NCBI GenBank assembly: GCA_037501455.1
Contig: CM074855.1
Location: forward strand, 53,327,001-53,391,000
Direction: 5' to 3'
DNA from: Lantana camara
Lineage: Eukaryota; Streptophyta; Magnoliopsida; Lamiales; Verbenaceae
Length of the DNA stretch: 64,000 bases
Below are positions 48,666 to 60,294 of the stretch, one piece after another. A program made the position numbers and the translations under genes. The notes under the pieces were generated by a model. It saw only the letters and a list, made by a program, of their open reading frames with translations, was not told the DNA's origin and did no database searches. How positions within the stretch are numbered: the first letter of the stretch is position 1; every line of letters begins with the position of its first letter.

Positions 48666-48693
48666 GGTTTTGCAACCTAGAGCTCTGATACCA
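48666..48693 (-). promoter_or_regulatory. Element F primer-binding site with adjoining hairpin
   Basis: Reverse-complement PBS GCTCTGATACCA at 48682-48693. GGTT-ttgc-AACC at 48666-48677 gives a 4-bp stem with a GCAA loop on the element strand. Confidence 0.82.
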
Positions 48694-48701
48694 CTTAAGG
48701 A

Positions 48702-51700
48702 TGTAACACCCCAAACGGAGAAGTGCCACATCCCCCGCACTATGACCCAGACCCGGAACATGAAATGAAAGTCCATGCCCGAATCCGAATCAGAGCGAAC
48801 GGGAGACCAACTCACACACTAGGCTAGGCGGATCTAACTTGACCAAAACTCAGAGTGTGGAAGCAATTAAAACCAACAACAATAGAGAGCGGAAGCATTT
48901 AAAACAAAACATACAAAGCAGGTGACGGGTTCAACTAGCATAGATACCTAATCCTGAATATCAACATAAAGTAATAATCATCAAGTGCCACAAGGGCCGA
49001 ATGAGAGTGCCACGTAGGGCTACCGAATAGTAAAGTATAATCTCAAGTCTACAAGTCAAAGCATAAATAAAGTGTATGAAAAGACAAATGCGAATAGAAA
49101 GACTAGACCGACGAAGTGCAACTCAAAGGACTCACTTCCGCCTAGCAAACGCCAACAATCCTGCAACTAAAAGTGTAAATGAGGGGTCAGTCAACTTGAC
49201 CGAGTGAGGGGGCTAACGCACACCCACAATATATATGTAAGGAGCATAGCACAGAATAAAAAGGATGGACTCATGAACCGGGAGTAGGTGTTACATACCA
49301 AAACATTTTGAAAGAACCCAAATCAGATATAGATATAAGTTTGGAAATCATTTTCCAGAAAGACTCTATCCCGATTCATAATTCCATAACATAACATAAT
49401 CAACTGCTCGGCGAGTACGAGCTTCCAACCTCAACTCCTCATAACATAAATCAAAATCAATCCAACCTCTACACCAATGATGGAGGAGATGTACCGTCCC
49501 CATACCATCGAGAATAAACCGTCTAAAATAGACTCACCCTCAAGGGGTAGCGAACCCACAAGAGTCCTCCCCGGATAAAACACCGAAGGCTCAAGATACC
49601 ACACCTTCCCTACAGCACGGGTCGCGTGAAGATATCTCAAATGGAACTACGCAATGGATAAATGCCCCGACGGCCCTAACCGTCCCGGGAGTACCCATTC
49701 CCGCAGCTCACCAGGATCGATCCACACACAGATCACAACGGATCACAACAGAACAGATCACAATGGATCACATACGCCAATCTTTCATGGCAATCTCGCT
49801 ACATAATCACAACAAAACTGTTTTTCCAAAATAGCTTACATATGCTTCAAAAACTGGTTTTTATATATATGCCTACGCTGCAGGGATAGCCCGCCCACGC
49901 AGGACTCACACACTTACATTCCCACGCTGCAGGGACAGCCCGCCCACGGAGAAGTGCAAGCATAAGATCATAAAAATATCATATTCAACACATACATAAC
50001 TATTGTAAGGTATACTCGCATGCAGGGGTAGAAATCAGCATGTAAAGGCCATAGGTCGCATAACTATACAAAATCCTAAACCTCACCTGAGAAACGATGA
50101 GATACCAGAACTGACAAGACGAATGCATACTCGATCAGGTTGTCTCCACTCTGGGGATCACTGTACAGAAGAGGAACACGAAGTACTCGTGAGACACGAC
50201 TCAGACATGAACCACAGAGACGCACGGCGATGATTATGAGACATTAGGGAATGATATGACATGTACACATAAATTATGAGAATGACATGAAAGTGTTCAT
50301 GTGCATAATTAATATCCTAAATAGCAAATAAACACACAATTCAATTATCGCATGAGTCAATTAGCTATTTAACCTGTTTACAACAACCAAACACTAATCA
50401 AGTCTAAGCAAGTTAACCACGAAGATCCACATCGTTCCCAGTAGTTACAATTTTCTTATCAGATCAAATCACATAACAATTTACAAGGTTATTACATTTT
50501 TACAATACAATAATATTCCAACCGGTATTTAACAATGAAATTCTTAATTAAACCCGCCCAATTTAATACATGTTAGTGTTGTACTTAATTAGAAGGTTAA
50601 ATCATGTGTATACATAATAATCCAAAAGGTATTTATATACAGACAAAACACACGTGCACCCAATTTCCAATTCATCATACCAACCAGTTAACACAACACC
50701 ACACTAACTCTTTAAGTGAGTAGACTCCATTAAAACTAATTCCATTTACAAGATACCATATGAAAATCAAGTTTAAACAATACATTCCATTGCATACAAG
50801 ATTCATATAAAACATACTAACCTTTACTATAGCTTTAATGGATAACAGTATTTACCAAAATTTACATCACCACAATGTTAAAACTATGCATTACGATTTC
50901 TAAATATTCAGCTTACATATAACATCCAACCTCATCCCAAGTTGATCCAATATCCTCATTAAATGCAAATCAACCAATTAAATCAGCTATTATTCGAATG
51001 CAAGATTATTTTAACAGTTTCATAATTTACGGCTTAGACATCGTCTTATAAATCAATTTACATAAATCTAGCATCCCACTTATTCAAAGTTATAAACATA
51101 CACGTATACAATAAGATTTTATAAGATATACACAGATTACAAGATCTCCTCTCAACAACGACTGCAAATTAACATTTAAGGATACAACAATCTTCAAGAT
51201 TAAACTTATTCTGACACAATTTCACAAAATAGATCTCCCAACTTAGATAACTTCATGTATAATTTATGAATACATTCAATACATATTTTGAATTGTACAA
51301 ATTGTATATGCAGAATTCTGAAAGGAAAGAATGACCGGCGGTAATACCGAAATTGGAGAAAAGAGGAGCAGGCGGCTGATGAGGGGTAGAGATCGGCATC
51401 GGTGACTGAGGCAGCGGCTGGGGTTGGAGAAACGTCCGGCGACGAGAATAACAGAGCTTCCAGCGGTTGTTTTCCTTCTATTCTTACCTTTCCCTTGTTC
51501 TGACTATGATAAAAATGAGAAAAAATGTGGGATTGAGGCGGAGAGCATGGTGCTGCAAACTCCGATGGTTGCTTGGACGGTGAAAAGGGGAAATAACAGG
51601 GCAACGATGGAGCCTCGCAGTGGCATGGTTGCTGTCGAAGTGAATGGCGATTGATGATTGCCTCTTTCCAGATCGAAGTCGGAGTGGTCAAAGGTGGAGT

Positions 51701-52553
51701 GGTGTTGTCGGATCTGGGGCGGAGATGGTGGTTATCGGTAGAGATAAGGCGGTGGTGAGCGTCGACCTCGTGCCCGGATCCGTTGCTGTCAGCGCTTGTA
51801 ATGGTGGAGGGTTGAGTCGTTTACTGGAGAATGGAGGTTGCTTTGCGGACGAGATGGCGGCGGTGGAGATGCGGTTGAAGGCTATCGGAGAGAATGGACC
51901 GAGAAGGAGCACGGGAGGAAGTTGTCGGAAAGCATGGCTGAGGGAGTGGTGGTCGGCGGTACTGCTCACCGGAGAAGAGGGTATCGCAGGTGGTGGTGGT
52001 TGGCACAACAATTGCTGCGCTGCTGCTTGTCGGAAGAGGGAGGGAAAGAGGAGAGATACTGCTGTTGCTCAAGCCGAAAGGGAGAAGAAGGAAATGAGAG
52101 AATGAGATGGGGCTAGGGTTTCTCGGTGTATAAGGGCCATCCTTCCGAAAATGCAAACAAGCCCCTCGAGAATCTAAGTCTTGCGATTGAGTTCACATAG
52201 TTCAATTAGGGTTCAAATAAATCCAATTAGAGATTGTGTAATTATAAAAGCATCCCCAAGGTTTTAAAGAAAGTATTTGTAAGTCCAAATTCGGATTTTA
52301 GAAATTATAAAAGTACCCCAAAGGTTTAAAGTGGTGTCCAATCAAGTCTAATTGAATTTCTCATAATTAGAAATAAATCCCCAACTTTTATTAATTTCAA
52401 ATTAGCTCACATAATTCAAATTAAAGAGCAAATAGGTATTAAACACATATTTTCAATTAAGTCCACATATTTTCAAAAGTATGAAATTGAGTCAAATAAA
52501 CAATTTAGAAGTGAATAAAGTAATTCAAGTACAAGCAGAGTTAAATAAATAAC
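48702..52553 (-). repeat. Element F 5' LTR, main part
   Basis: The first 3,852 bp (plus-strand order) of the LTR. D interrupts it after the ATAAC duplication (52549-52553); the remaining 56 bp are at 62575-62630. Content as in 42325-46232. Confidence 0.93.
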
Positions 52554-53248
52554 TGTTGGAAAACACGAATCAGAAAGCAGCGGAATTTTAAAAATTTTCC
52601 AACTAAAGGATCTTGGACTCGCAATCGTGTAACCAAATTCGTAGAGATAGAAAACTTACTTTTCTTTTATTCTTTCTTGAAGCGTTTCAAGCCACCCAAG
52701 AACGCTCTTCTCGCGGCTTGACAACCCGTCCCTCGAAAGTCTCTTTCTACTTCAGAATCCATTGTCGGGATAGCAATCCACACCAACCTAGATTCAATTC
52801 ATGTTAGAGATGTTCTTAACAATATAACATAAAGAAAGAAACATGAAGCGAGAAAGGCATGATTGAAACTCCCTTCGAAAACCAGTTTTGCGAAAGTAGA
52901 AATCTGCCAGCCATAAAACCCTCGTGAAAAAACTCATCTTTCAGGATATGGACGAACGGTTTTCGCCATCTTCTTTGGTTCGATTTTTTCACTCGTTTTC
53001 TGTTGGGTTCAGAATCGTTTCATCATCCCTTCTGATCGTTTTGCTTAATCCCCACTTTTGGTAAAGCTCGAATCTACAAAACTTCTAACTTGAAGTCTCT
53101 AGAGATAGTCCACCAACTTGGCTACAATCTAACTAGTAAGGATGCTAGTTCTCTAGTTAGTGTTTAGGCTTAACCTAGGGTTTTATTTAATCTTGGAGAA
53201 AGGAAGGTGTTCAACACATGAACCAAGAATTGTCTATTAGCTCCATAA

Positions 53249-53271
53249 GGAGCTCGAGCTCCCCTATTTAT
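53249..53271 (-). promoter_or_regulatory. TATA box and palindrome (element D)
   Basis: CCTATAAATAGGGG gives a canonical TATA box (53264-53271 on minus). GGAGCTCGAGCTCC (53249-53262), a perfect 14-bp palindrome, follows immediately downstream. Copy at 60990-61012. Confidence 0.65.
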
Positions 53272-53607
53272 AGGGAGAGGGTGCCGATCCAAATCCTTGT
53301 TGGGAAAGGATTTGGTTCCTCTCTCTCCTATTACTTGATCATCAAGTATTTTCCAACTTTGACTTTGAATTCTAATTCTAGTCAACTTTGAAGAGAGCTA
53401 AAAATATCCAAACTATTTTTGGATAATTTTATACTTTATTTATTATAAAAATAAATAACTTATTTTATCTAATTAATTAATTCATAATTAATTAACTAGA
53501 TTATTTTTCTCCAAAATAAGACTTTCCTTTTAATTCAAAATTAAACCAAAGTCTATTAAATAATTAACACATTTAATTATTTAATATATATCATATATAT
53601 ACATATA

Positions 53608-53675
53608 CACGTGTGAGGCACGTGTCCCAAGGACACGTGCTCCTCACGTGACCCACACGTGTGATTTCACACGTG
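53608..53675 (-). promoter_or_regulatory. Six-fold G-box (CACGTG) cluster in the D LTR
   Basis: CACGTG starts at 53608, 53619, 53634, 53645, 53656 and 53670, with steps of 11, 15, 11, 11 and 14 bp. GCACGTGTCC and GGACACGTGC also form a 10-bp inverted repeat around 3 nt. G-boxes bind plant bZIP and bHLH factors, including those acting in abscisic-acid and light responses. It lies about 340-400 bp upstream of the TATA box. Copy at 61349-61416. Confidence 0.7.
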
Positions 53676-55489
53676 TGGAACCCTCTAGGCCCGATTAACT
53701 CGTTTAATCATTTTCAAGCCTCAACTCATGTAACCAAGTTGTTGTGTGTGACCCTCTAGGTTCTCAATTCAATTAGCAGTGACCCTAATTAATTAATTCA
53801 CTAATTAATTAATCAGTCCACAGATTAAACGACCATAGTCTAGCAACAGGTGTTTAACCCCTAGCTGAATTGGAATGTTCGGATTCGACAGAACCTTTAA
53901 GTCATTGATTCATGTGAGATACAATCCTCCTACTTACTATCTCTCAACCAAGATCTAGGGCAAGGGAATAATCAGAACCCTAATAATCCGGTCTTAAAGC
54001 TAAGTGCATTTCATATCCATTTGATCTCAATCCAAGAAACCCTTTTCTTGATGTCTTGATCTACTGCCTTGGCCAAGGACTCCATATGGCATATGAATGA
54101 CTTACACAATAAGAGATCACCTTGCAAATGCAAGTGTAGGTCCTTTCTTGATTCTCATTCACTTTCATGAGTCACTTGTGCAGCCCCAGCATAAGCCTTG
54201 AATCAGTTGTCTAAGGCGACACCCTTTAAAGCTTATACCAAAGACTATAGAGTTAACTCATAAAGTAACATGGAACCTCAAGTCTAAGGATCAATTAATC
54301 ACATCAATAACTCGTGAGATATTTCCTAATCTGGAAGTTTCCATTTCCTGAAATAGAAACTTCCTTTCCCATTTAGGAATGTTCTCACACGGGGCACCTC
54401 AGTGAACTTACTTATTAAAGTAAGCACCCTCATGTATCACGCACGTATCAACTATACACTTTGCACCTCCATGAAACAAGGTGGTCCTTCTTAAGGGCGT
54501 GATCCCACAAGCAAGCCTTAGAGGAGTCAGGTTGACACTCCCACTGTCTGTAGGACTCATCGGCTTGGAGTATTTTACTAATCATGACTTATGTGATATA
54601 GGGCTCGTTTCATGAACCATTTCACCTAAATGGTAGAGTCCTAAAGTCATCAAGATTAGGGGAGTTCTCATACATGCGCACGTAATGGAAACACACAAAA
54701 CACGTATTGGCATATAAAGAAGTGTTTGCCTATAATCAATCGTATATTATTCAAAGATTGTCTATGATACAAGAAAAGTCCCAAAGCAGATTACGTCGAA
54801 TCGGCTTTCTAGGGCACTATTCCTAACAATCTCCCACTTGCCCGTAAAAGCCATTTAGGTACTCTAAGTCCCATCTTCTCAAGATGCACTTTGAGAGCCT
54901 ATTGACCTTGGGCGTTTCCAAAGTGGATCTGCTATATTCTCTGCTGATGTGACCCTCTTGTTTACACAACTCTTAGGAAACACCTTTTCCTTATAAAGTG
55001 ATTCGTAATCACGTGTTCAGTCTCTTGGTGAGGTCTTGGTTCTCTTACTTGAGCAACCATCCTTTTTATCATACAATATGATCAAGGAGTTGTTTTCATG
55101 CTAGGAACTTCATCTAACAAGTTAGATGGAGTTTCTTACCCAAACACTTAACTTAGTGTTATATAATACGACTAAGTTCTCAACTATGATAGTTGAGTTT
55201 TGCAATGTCCGTCCTTGGAACCCCTTTCCAACACATTGCATTACCATTCTGGTAGAAGTTGTATCCTTTCAATGATTTCATAATCATCTATGTTTGATGA
55301 ACGGTTACATCAAATATCCTTCTAACAATAAGATCTGTAGGGCTCTGTAAACTAATACATATCCGCATTTCTTCTCAAGTACTCTGAGGACATCCTTTAC
55401 AGAGATCTAATGACCTTCTCTGAGGTCATATTAGATTCGGCGTACTACGCTTAGTGTTGCGCCATATCTAATTTAGTACGTAACTTTTC

Positions 55490-57170
55490 ATACATTATGC
55501 ACCCTTTCACTTAAAGGGATTTTGGACATTCTAACTTTCTCAAAGTTATCTTAGGACACATACTCTTCAAAAGAGATGTTCCATTGTCCATACTAAACTC
55601 CTTTTAGTACCGTGGTTATGTACTCATTTTGTGATAATCCTTTTATTCTCTTAGATCTATCTTCTATAGATCTGAATATCGAGAATATAGGATAATCACT
55701 AAGATCTTTCATGTCAAATTGTTTCTTAAACAAGAATTGGTAACTTTCACGTCGTCCTTGACATTCTTAATGAGAAGGATGTCGTTTTCTAAAGAACCAA
55801 AAATTGACTCTTACATCACTAACTTTCTTATGTACACTTTGAGACTTATTCGACTTCCATCTGTGTCAAACGATTTGACTATGGAATCGAATTGTCTAAC
55901 TCCTAGAAGCCTTTATCAATCCACAGATTGACTTTAGGGATTTGCATACCTTATGCATACTCCCACTGAATATGAGATTTATAGAAATACCTTATTTCAG
56001 TCTCTTTCAATCTCATATTGAACAAGATAGTTCTCATATTCATTTATCATATCTCATAGTCAGAATATGAGGATATGGTAAACATAATCGAAATGGACTT
56101 TTGCATTTCAATCGTCAAGAAGGTTGTAATGCTTTCCATTTACTCGAAGCTCCACGAGCTTGATCCTATCAGGTGGATCAACCAAGGTCAAAACTTGGTT
56201 TGAGTATATGGAATCCATATTGGATTTCAAGGCTTGCTTACACTACTCAGATTCCAAACCTGACAGTGTCTCCTCTTCAAGTAATTCCTTGGCTATCTAG
56301 GAACGTATTCCAAACACGTCTTAAGAGAAGGGTTTCACACGTGTACATACTCTAAAATTTGGCTAAATTTTATCAGATGGGCTCGTTTCTTCTATATGTG
56401 GCGTGGATATTTATCCTTAAATTTCTTTGAGGTCTGCTTGCTTGTCTTTCTTCTTCTATAGGAACGATTCCTTGAGAAAGATACATTTCTTAAGACAAAC
56501 AACCTTTGTCTAAGGGAATTGCAGAAACAATATTCAATATCGTTGTATAAACTTGAACTCATTTCAAGCTTATCTCCCACTATCCTCTTCAAGTAAGAGG
56601 ATTCCATTGAATTCTTGGATAAGAATAATTAGGGAATTTAGTATGCCACTTTGCATAGTGCAACTGAAGGACTGATTTTGGAAGGTACTAAATTCAAAAT
56701 CTCTAACTGCATATTCTAGGAGTTTATTCCTAGAATGATTATAAGTCAGTAAAGCTTGCTATGGAATGGACCATATCCTATAAGGTTTCATTCCCTCATT
56801 CGGAAACACTAAGGTGTTCTCGAATTAGTTGACTGAGAGATAATCCTATTATCTCTAAGATGACTAAGGAATTAGTTACTAAGATATTGGCTATCTCGAT
56901 CATATCGATTTACCTATAACTTATGACTACTTCGGTTCCTAACCTCCTTTCGAAATTCTAAGAATTTCATATAAGTTTCGAATTTGTACTTTAACAAGTA
57001 CATTTATTCATAATGATTAAACTGACGATTGTATCTAGTGCTTACATTAAGCATCTTACACTCATCAGCACGGATCGAAATCCACTATAATTTTGGAACG
57101 TTCCACGTTTCTTATAAACGGGATTCGGGAACGCTTCCCTCATGACAGGATTCACAGGAAGTCAACACTA
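55490..57170 (-). pseudogene. Decayed Copia pol of element D (integrase zinc region, reverse transcriptase)
   Basis: Read on minus with several frame changes and many stops. At 57165-57060 CESC...RADECK parallels the CxxC and IHTDVCGP region of Copia integrase. At 56228-56163 MDSIYSNQVLTLVDPP parallels the start of Copia reverse transcriptase. At 55783-55763 NDILLIKN stands where YVDDILLIGND is expected. At 55610-55550 SMDNGTSLLKSMCPK parallels the segment after it. Large parts between are missing. No functional enzyme can be made. Confidence 0.75.
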
Positions 57171-58283
57171 TAGGTTCATTTTCATAGAATGATCCTAAGG
57201 TGTCTGACTTGCTAATCCTTTTATATCTCAACGTTCCAAAGTAATTTGAAGCTTTGTCATCTCACTTACTTTTGTTATCTCGTTGTATGTTCAGAACATT
57301 AGTGCCTTGAGTCTTTGCACAACGGCTTATGCAGAATTGACTTAAGACTAGTAAATTCTATTCCTAGTAGAATTACTAAACGAGGTAACATTTCAAAGTA
57401 CTCATACTCTTTGCAGTTCCCTTTTCAAAGTCCTTATTTGCTACCATAGAAGCAAACGTCCTATTTGATCTCTAGTGTCTTTTGGGCGTACCTCTTACAT
57501 GCCCCTCCATTGGGCTCTTAAGGGTTTCTTCTTCTTTAGGCCTTCAAGCCTTTAACTTAGGGAGTTTTAGAAGAAGAATTAACCATCTCAACCTTTTATT
57601 CCTTCTTAAGGATGCTCTCAACCATTATCAACTTAAATGATTAACTATGCTACATTAGCATCATTCTAGTTGAGCATAAAGGGTTTGAATGATGGTAGAA
57701 GCAATGTAAGCAATCAGTGCATAGAGAACTCTTTTCTCGGTTGATGATCGAGACCATAAGATCTTCAAATAAGATCTTTAGACCTTGTTCGTGTGTACTT
57801 GTTTCCTCATTTGGAATATTGAATAATTCCATAATGTTATACCTTGTAACATTTTTATGAGGTGGTTCAATTGCTCTTAAGTGGTTTGGAAAAATCCATT
57901 CACCTCAGATTGCTTCTCTTTTGGCCCGGGTCGAATTTTCACAATTGAAAACTTCGCCCTTTAGAGAACGCCTTTCTCTAGTCGGATTCTAAAATGAATT
58001 TTAGGACCCGAAGCCATTTAGAGTTAGTCAGGACTTAGTCAACTTATTTGACTTAAGGATGGATACGAATGGGTTTGCATTTCATATTGTAGAGAATCAC
58101 AGAACTACAACCTAAATGCTAAGCAGAGAACTAGGTGAGCATGCTGAATAATAACGATATACATAAGATAAGGTCTTTAATCTAATGTAGTTCCCACTGT
58201 TTTTCAAAGATCTATAATTCCCAAAGATCTAAGAGGAACACGTTTCCCAATGGGTACTAAGATCCTAAGAATTTTACCTCGAA

Positions 58284-58602
58284 CCCACGACTCGCGGACA
58301 TTCTAAGTAAAATCCTAGGTAGGTACAACTTACCAATTCTAACACCTTTAGAACTCTTAGTAATTGTTTTGCATCACCTATCTTTCAATATGGACCCACG
58401 ACTCGTGCGACATCCATATTTACTTAGGCGTTAAGCTAGACCCATCAATCATAAGATCATGATCAAAACTTAGTTCGAACGACCCACGACTCGCGGACAT
58501 CGCCCTTGCCAAAATTAACCACGAAATATTGATCATTTAAAATGATCAATTAGGTAACTAAGAACTAATAAGCTCCACTAGTTATCCCACGACTCGCGGA
58601 CA
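58284..58602 (-). repeat. Four copies of a 17-nt core framed by inverted repeats (element D)
   Basis: CCCACGACTCGCGGACA occurs at 58284-58300, 58483-58499 and 58586-58602, with a variant at 58395-58412. Copy 2 is framed by AATATGGA/TCCATATT and copy 4 by CTAGTTAT/ATAACTAG. Copy 1 is framed by a 13-bp imperfect inverted repeat starting ATTTTAC. Copy 3 has only a short match. The core is constant while the frames differ. Function unknown. Confidence 0.75.
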
Positions 58603-59699
58603 ATAACTAGCTTTACTTACTAAACTTAAAACCTATTGATGGAATGCTAGGAATTTAATTCAAAATTTGTATCTCGAATTAAATACTATTATTCGAAATG
58701 AGCTTAATATTTAATGGGAATTTTCGAATCAACCGAAGAGTTGTTCGGTTCGACCTCACCAACATATATGTTATCCAATTTAATTAGTCTTGATTAATGC
58801 AAGTACAACTTAAATGCATTTCAAACAAGCACATAAACAGATAACATGTCCTAGCATGATACTAACATGTAATGATCATGGGTTCTACCTATCTTATGCA
58901 TGATATGTGGGAGCCACTCCACAATCACAAGTTCTAACATACATGCCACATAAACAGTTTAAATCACATAAGGGAAAGCGGTAACAAAATACGAGCCCTA
59001 TCTCTATTACATTTAACAATTGAGATTCCCCTCCCTAACATTTTGAGGGGTCTTCACTTATGGCCTCCTTGTTACTTGAATGTGGTCCATCTTACTCCAT
59101 GGGTGCATTGTCTCCAAAATGAAAATAAAACCTCACCACCTATCTCTACTCTCAAATTACAATAAAAAGAAAAAGACATAAAGTAATAAGGCTCAATCTT
59201 CATATTGGCCTTAGACAATTACACGGGGCATACCCCGGCCTCAAAAACAGTAATATGGAAAGCCACATAATAAATCACATAACAGTACGCACATAAGTGA
59301 GGCTCCAACCTCAATTGAAAAACGCAACTATAGGCTTCCAACCCCAATTTAAACCATCCATGTGCATAAATTAAAACCATACATAGATCTAAACCCATGA
59401 TCACCTAACATGCTTTTGCGAGAATTTAAATTTAACCAATAAATTAAAATTCCCGTTTCAAGTCCTAATGACTCAAAACACGACTTGATGCGAGTCTTAT
59501 TTATAAAAGTTTTCAATAAATCCCAATTACCAAAACAGATAAAATTCCAATTAATTTCTGAAAATTAATAATTTTATCGAAGATGTATTTTCCCAAAATA
59601 TAAACCGTTTCAATTTCTCAAAAATCCCAATTTTAAGTTTTATTCAAAATTTAAAATAAATATTCAAAAAATAAAATTTTAAAATTAAAATAAAAATTG

Positions 59700-60294
59700 G
59701 GACTGGATTGCACGAAACACGAAAACGGATTACGAAAACAACGGGGCCCGTACGCGAAAGGGACCGCACGCACAGCGGTGCGCGAGAGTGCGCGCGATGC
59801 CGCGCGCAGTCCTATCGCCCAGCTTGCGGGCGGCTGGCCGGTCTGTCCCGGCCAGGTTTGGGCGGTGACGGGCTAGGCGCGCCCGGGAGGCTCCCGCACA
59901 GGCGTGCGGGAGGTGCTGGGCGGTTGCCCTTGCGCACGCCTAGCACAGGCGGGCGGCGGCGCGCGAAGCCCGCGCGCGCGACTCCTTCGCGCGCGGGGTT
60001 TCGCGTGTTCGTCGTAATCCGGGTTTTCGTTTCGTGTTTTCGTTCAAAAGCAAAACCAATCCAAGAAATCCAAAAACAGTTTATACAGTTTCAAATCTCA
60101 AATAGTTTTCAAAAATTAAATTCTGCAAAAACCAATTTTCAGAAACTTTCAGGAAAAAAAAGTACAGTTTCGTAATTCAGGCTTTCTAAAACAATTACAA
60201 ATACTCAATCGCATCAAGCCTAAGAATTTCTACCAAATTCAGTATAATTGAGACGAATCAGAAACACGATTAACGAGGTGGCTCTGATACCACT
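59700..60294 (-). other. Element D leader with GC-rich segment and PBS
   Basis: About 300 bp at 59730-60010 is very rich in GC and CpG, with GCGCGC and GGGCGG runs, inside AT-rich surroundings. The plus-strand 155-codon frame (59708-60175) is antisense to the element and probably a composition effect. 60010-60294 matches E's leader. Confidence 0.8.

Larger units (their letters stand above)
46233..48701 (-). other. Element F internal region, non-coding
   Basis: From PPT (reverse complement at 46234-46247) to PBS. Apart from the hairpin array at 46560-46961 and the L1/B-like leader (about 48570-48701), the 2.47 kb shows only short, unrelated frames. I recognise no gag or pol remnant. Confidence 0.83.
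52554..54828 (-). repeat. Element D 3' LTR
   Basis: A 2,275-bp LTR. In element direction: a G-box cluster (53675-53608), TATAAATA with an adjoining palindrome (53271-53249), then a CT-rich leader with CCCTAGG. About 800 bp including the G-boxes has no counterpart in E's LTR. AT-rich tracts at 53400-53600 hold many TTAATTAAT repeats. Confidence 0.93.
54829..60294 (-). other. Element D internal region
   Basis: Begins with the reverse-complement PPT (54829-54845) and ends with the PBS GGCTCTGATACCA (60280-60292). Between them lie a decayed Copia pol (about 55490-57170), a less legible stretch that should correspond to gag and protease (57170-58200), four spaced 17-nt repeats (58284-58602), AT-rich DNA, and a GC-rich leader (59700-60010). 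Frames longer than 60 codons here look accidental. Confidence 0.85.

Noticed and set aside
59708..60175. 155-codon plus-strand frame in D's leader
   Set aside because: Arg/Ala/Gly-rich product of a GC-rich segment, antisense to the element, with no counterpart frame kept in E's leader.
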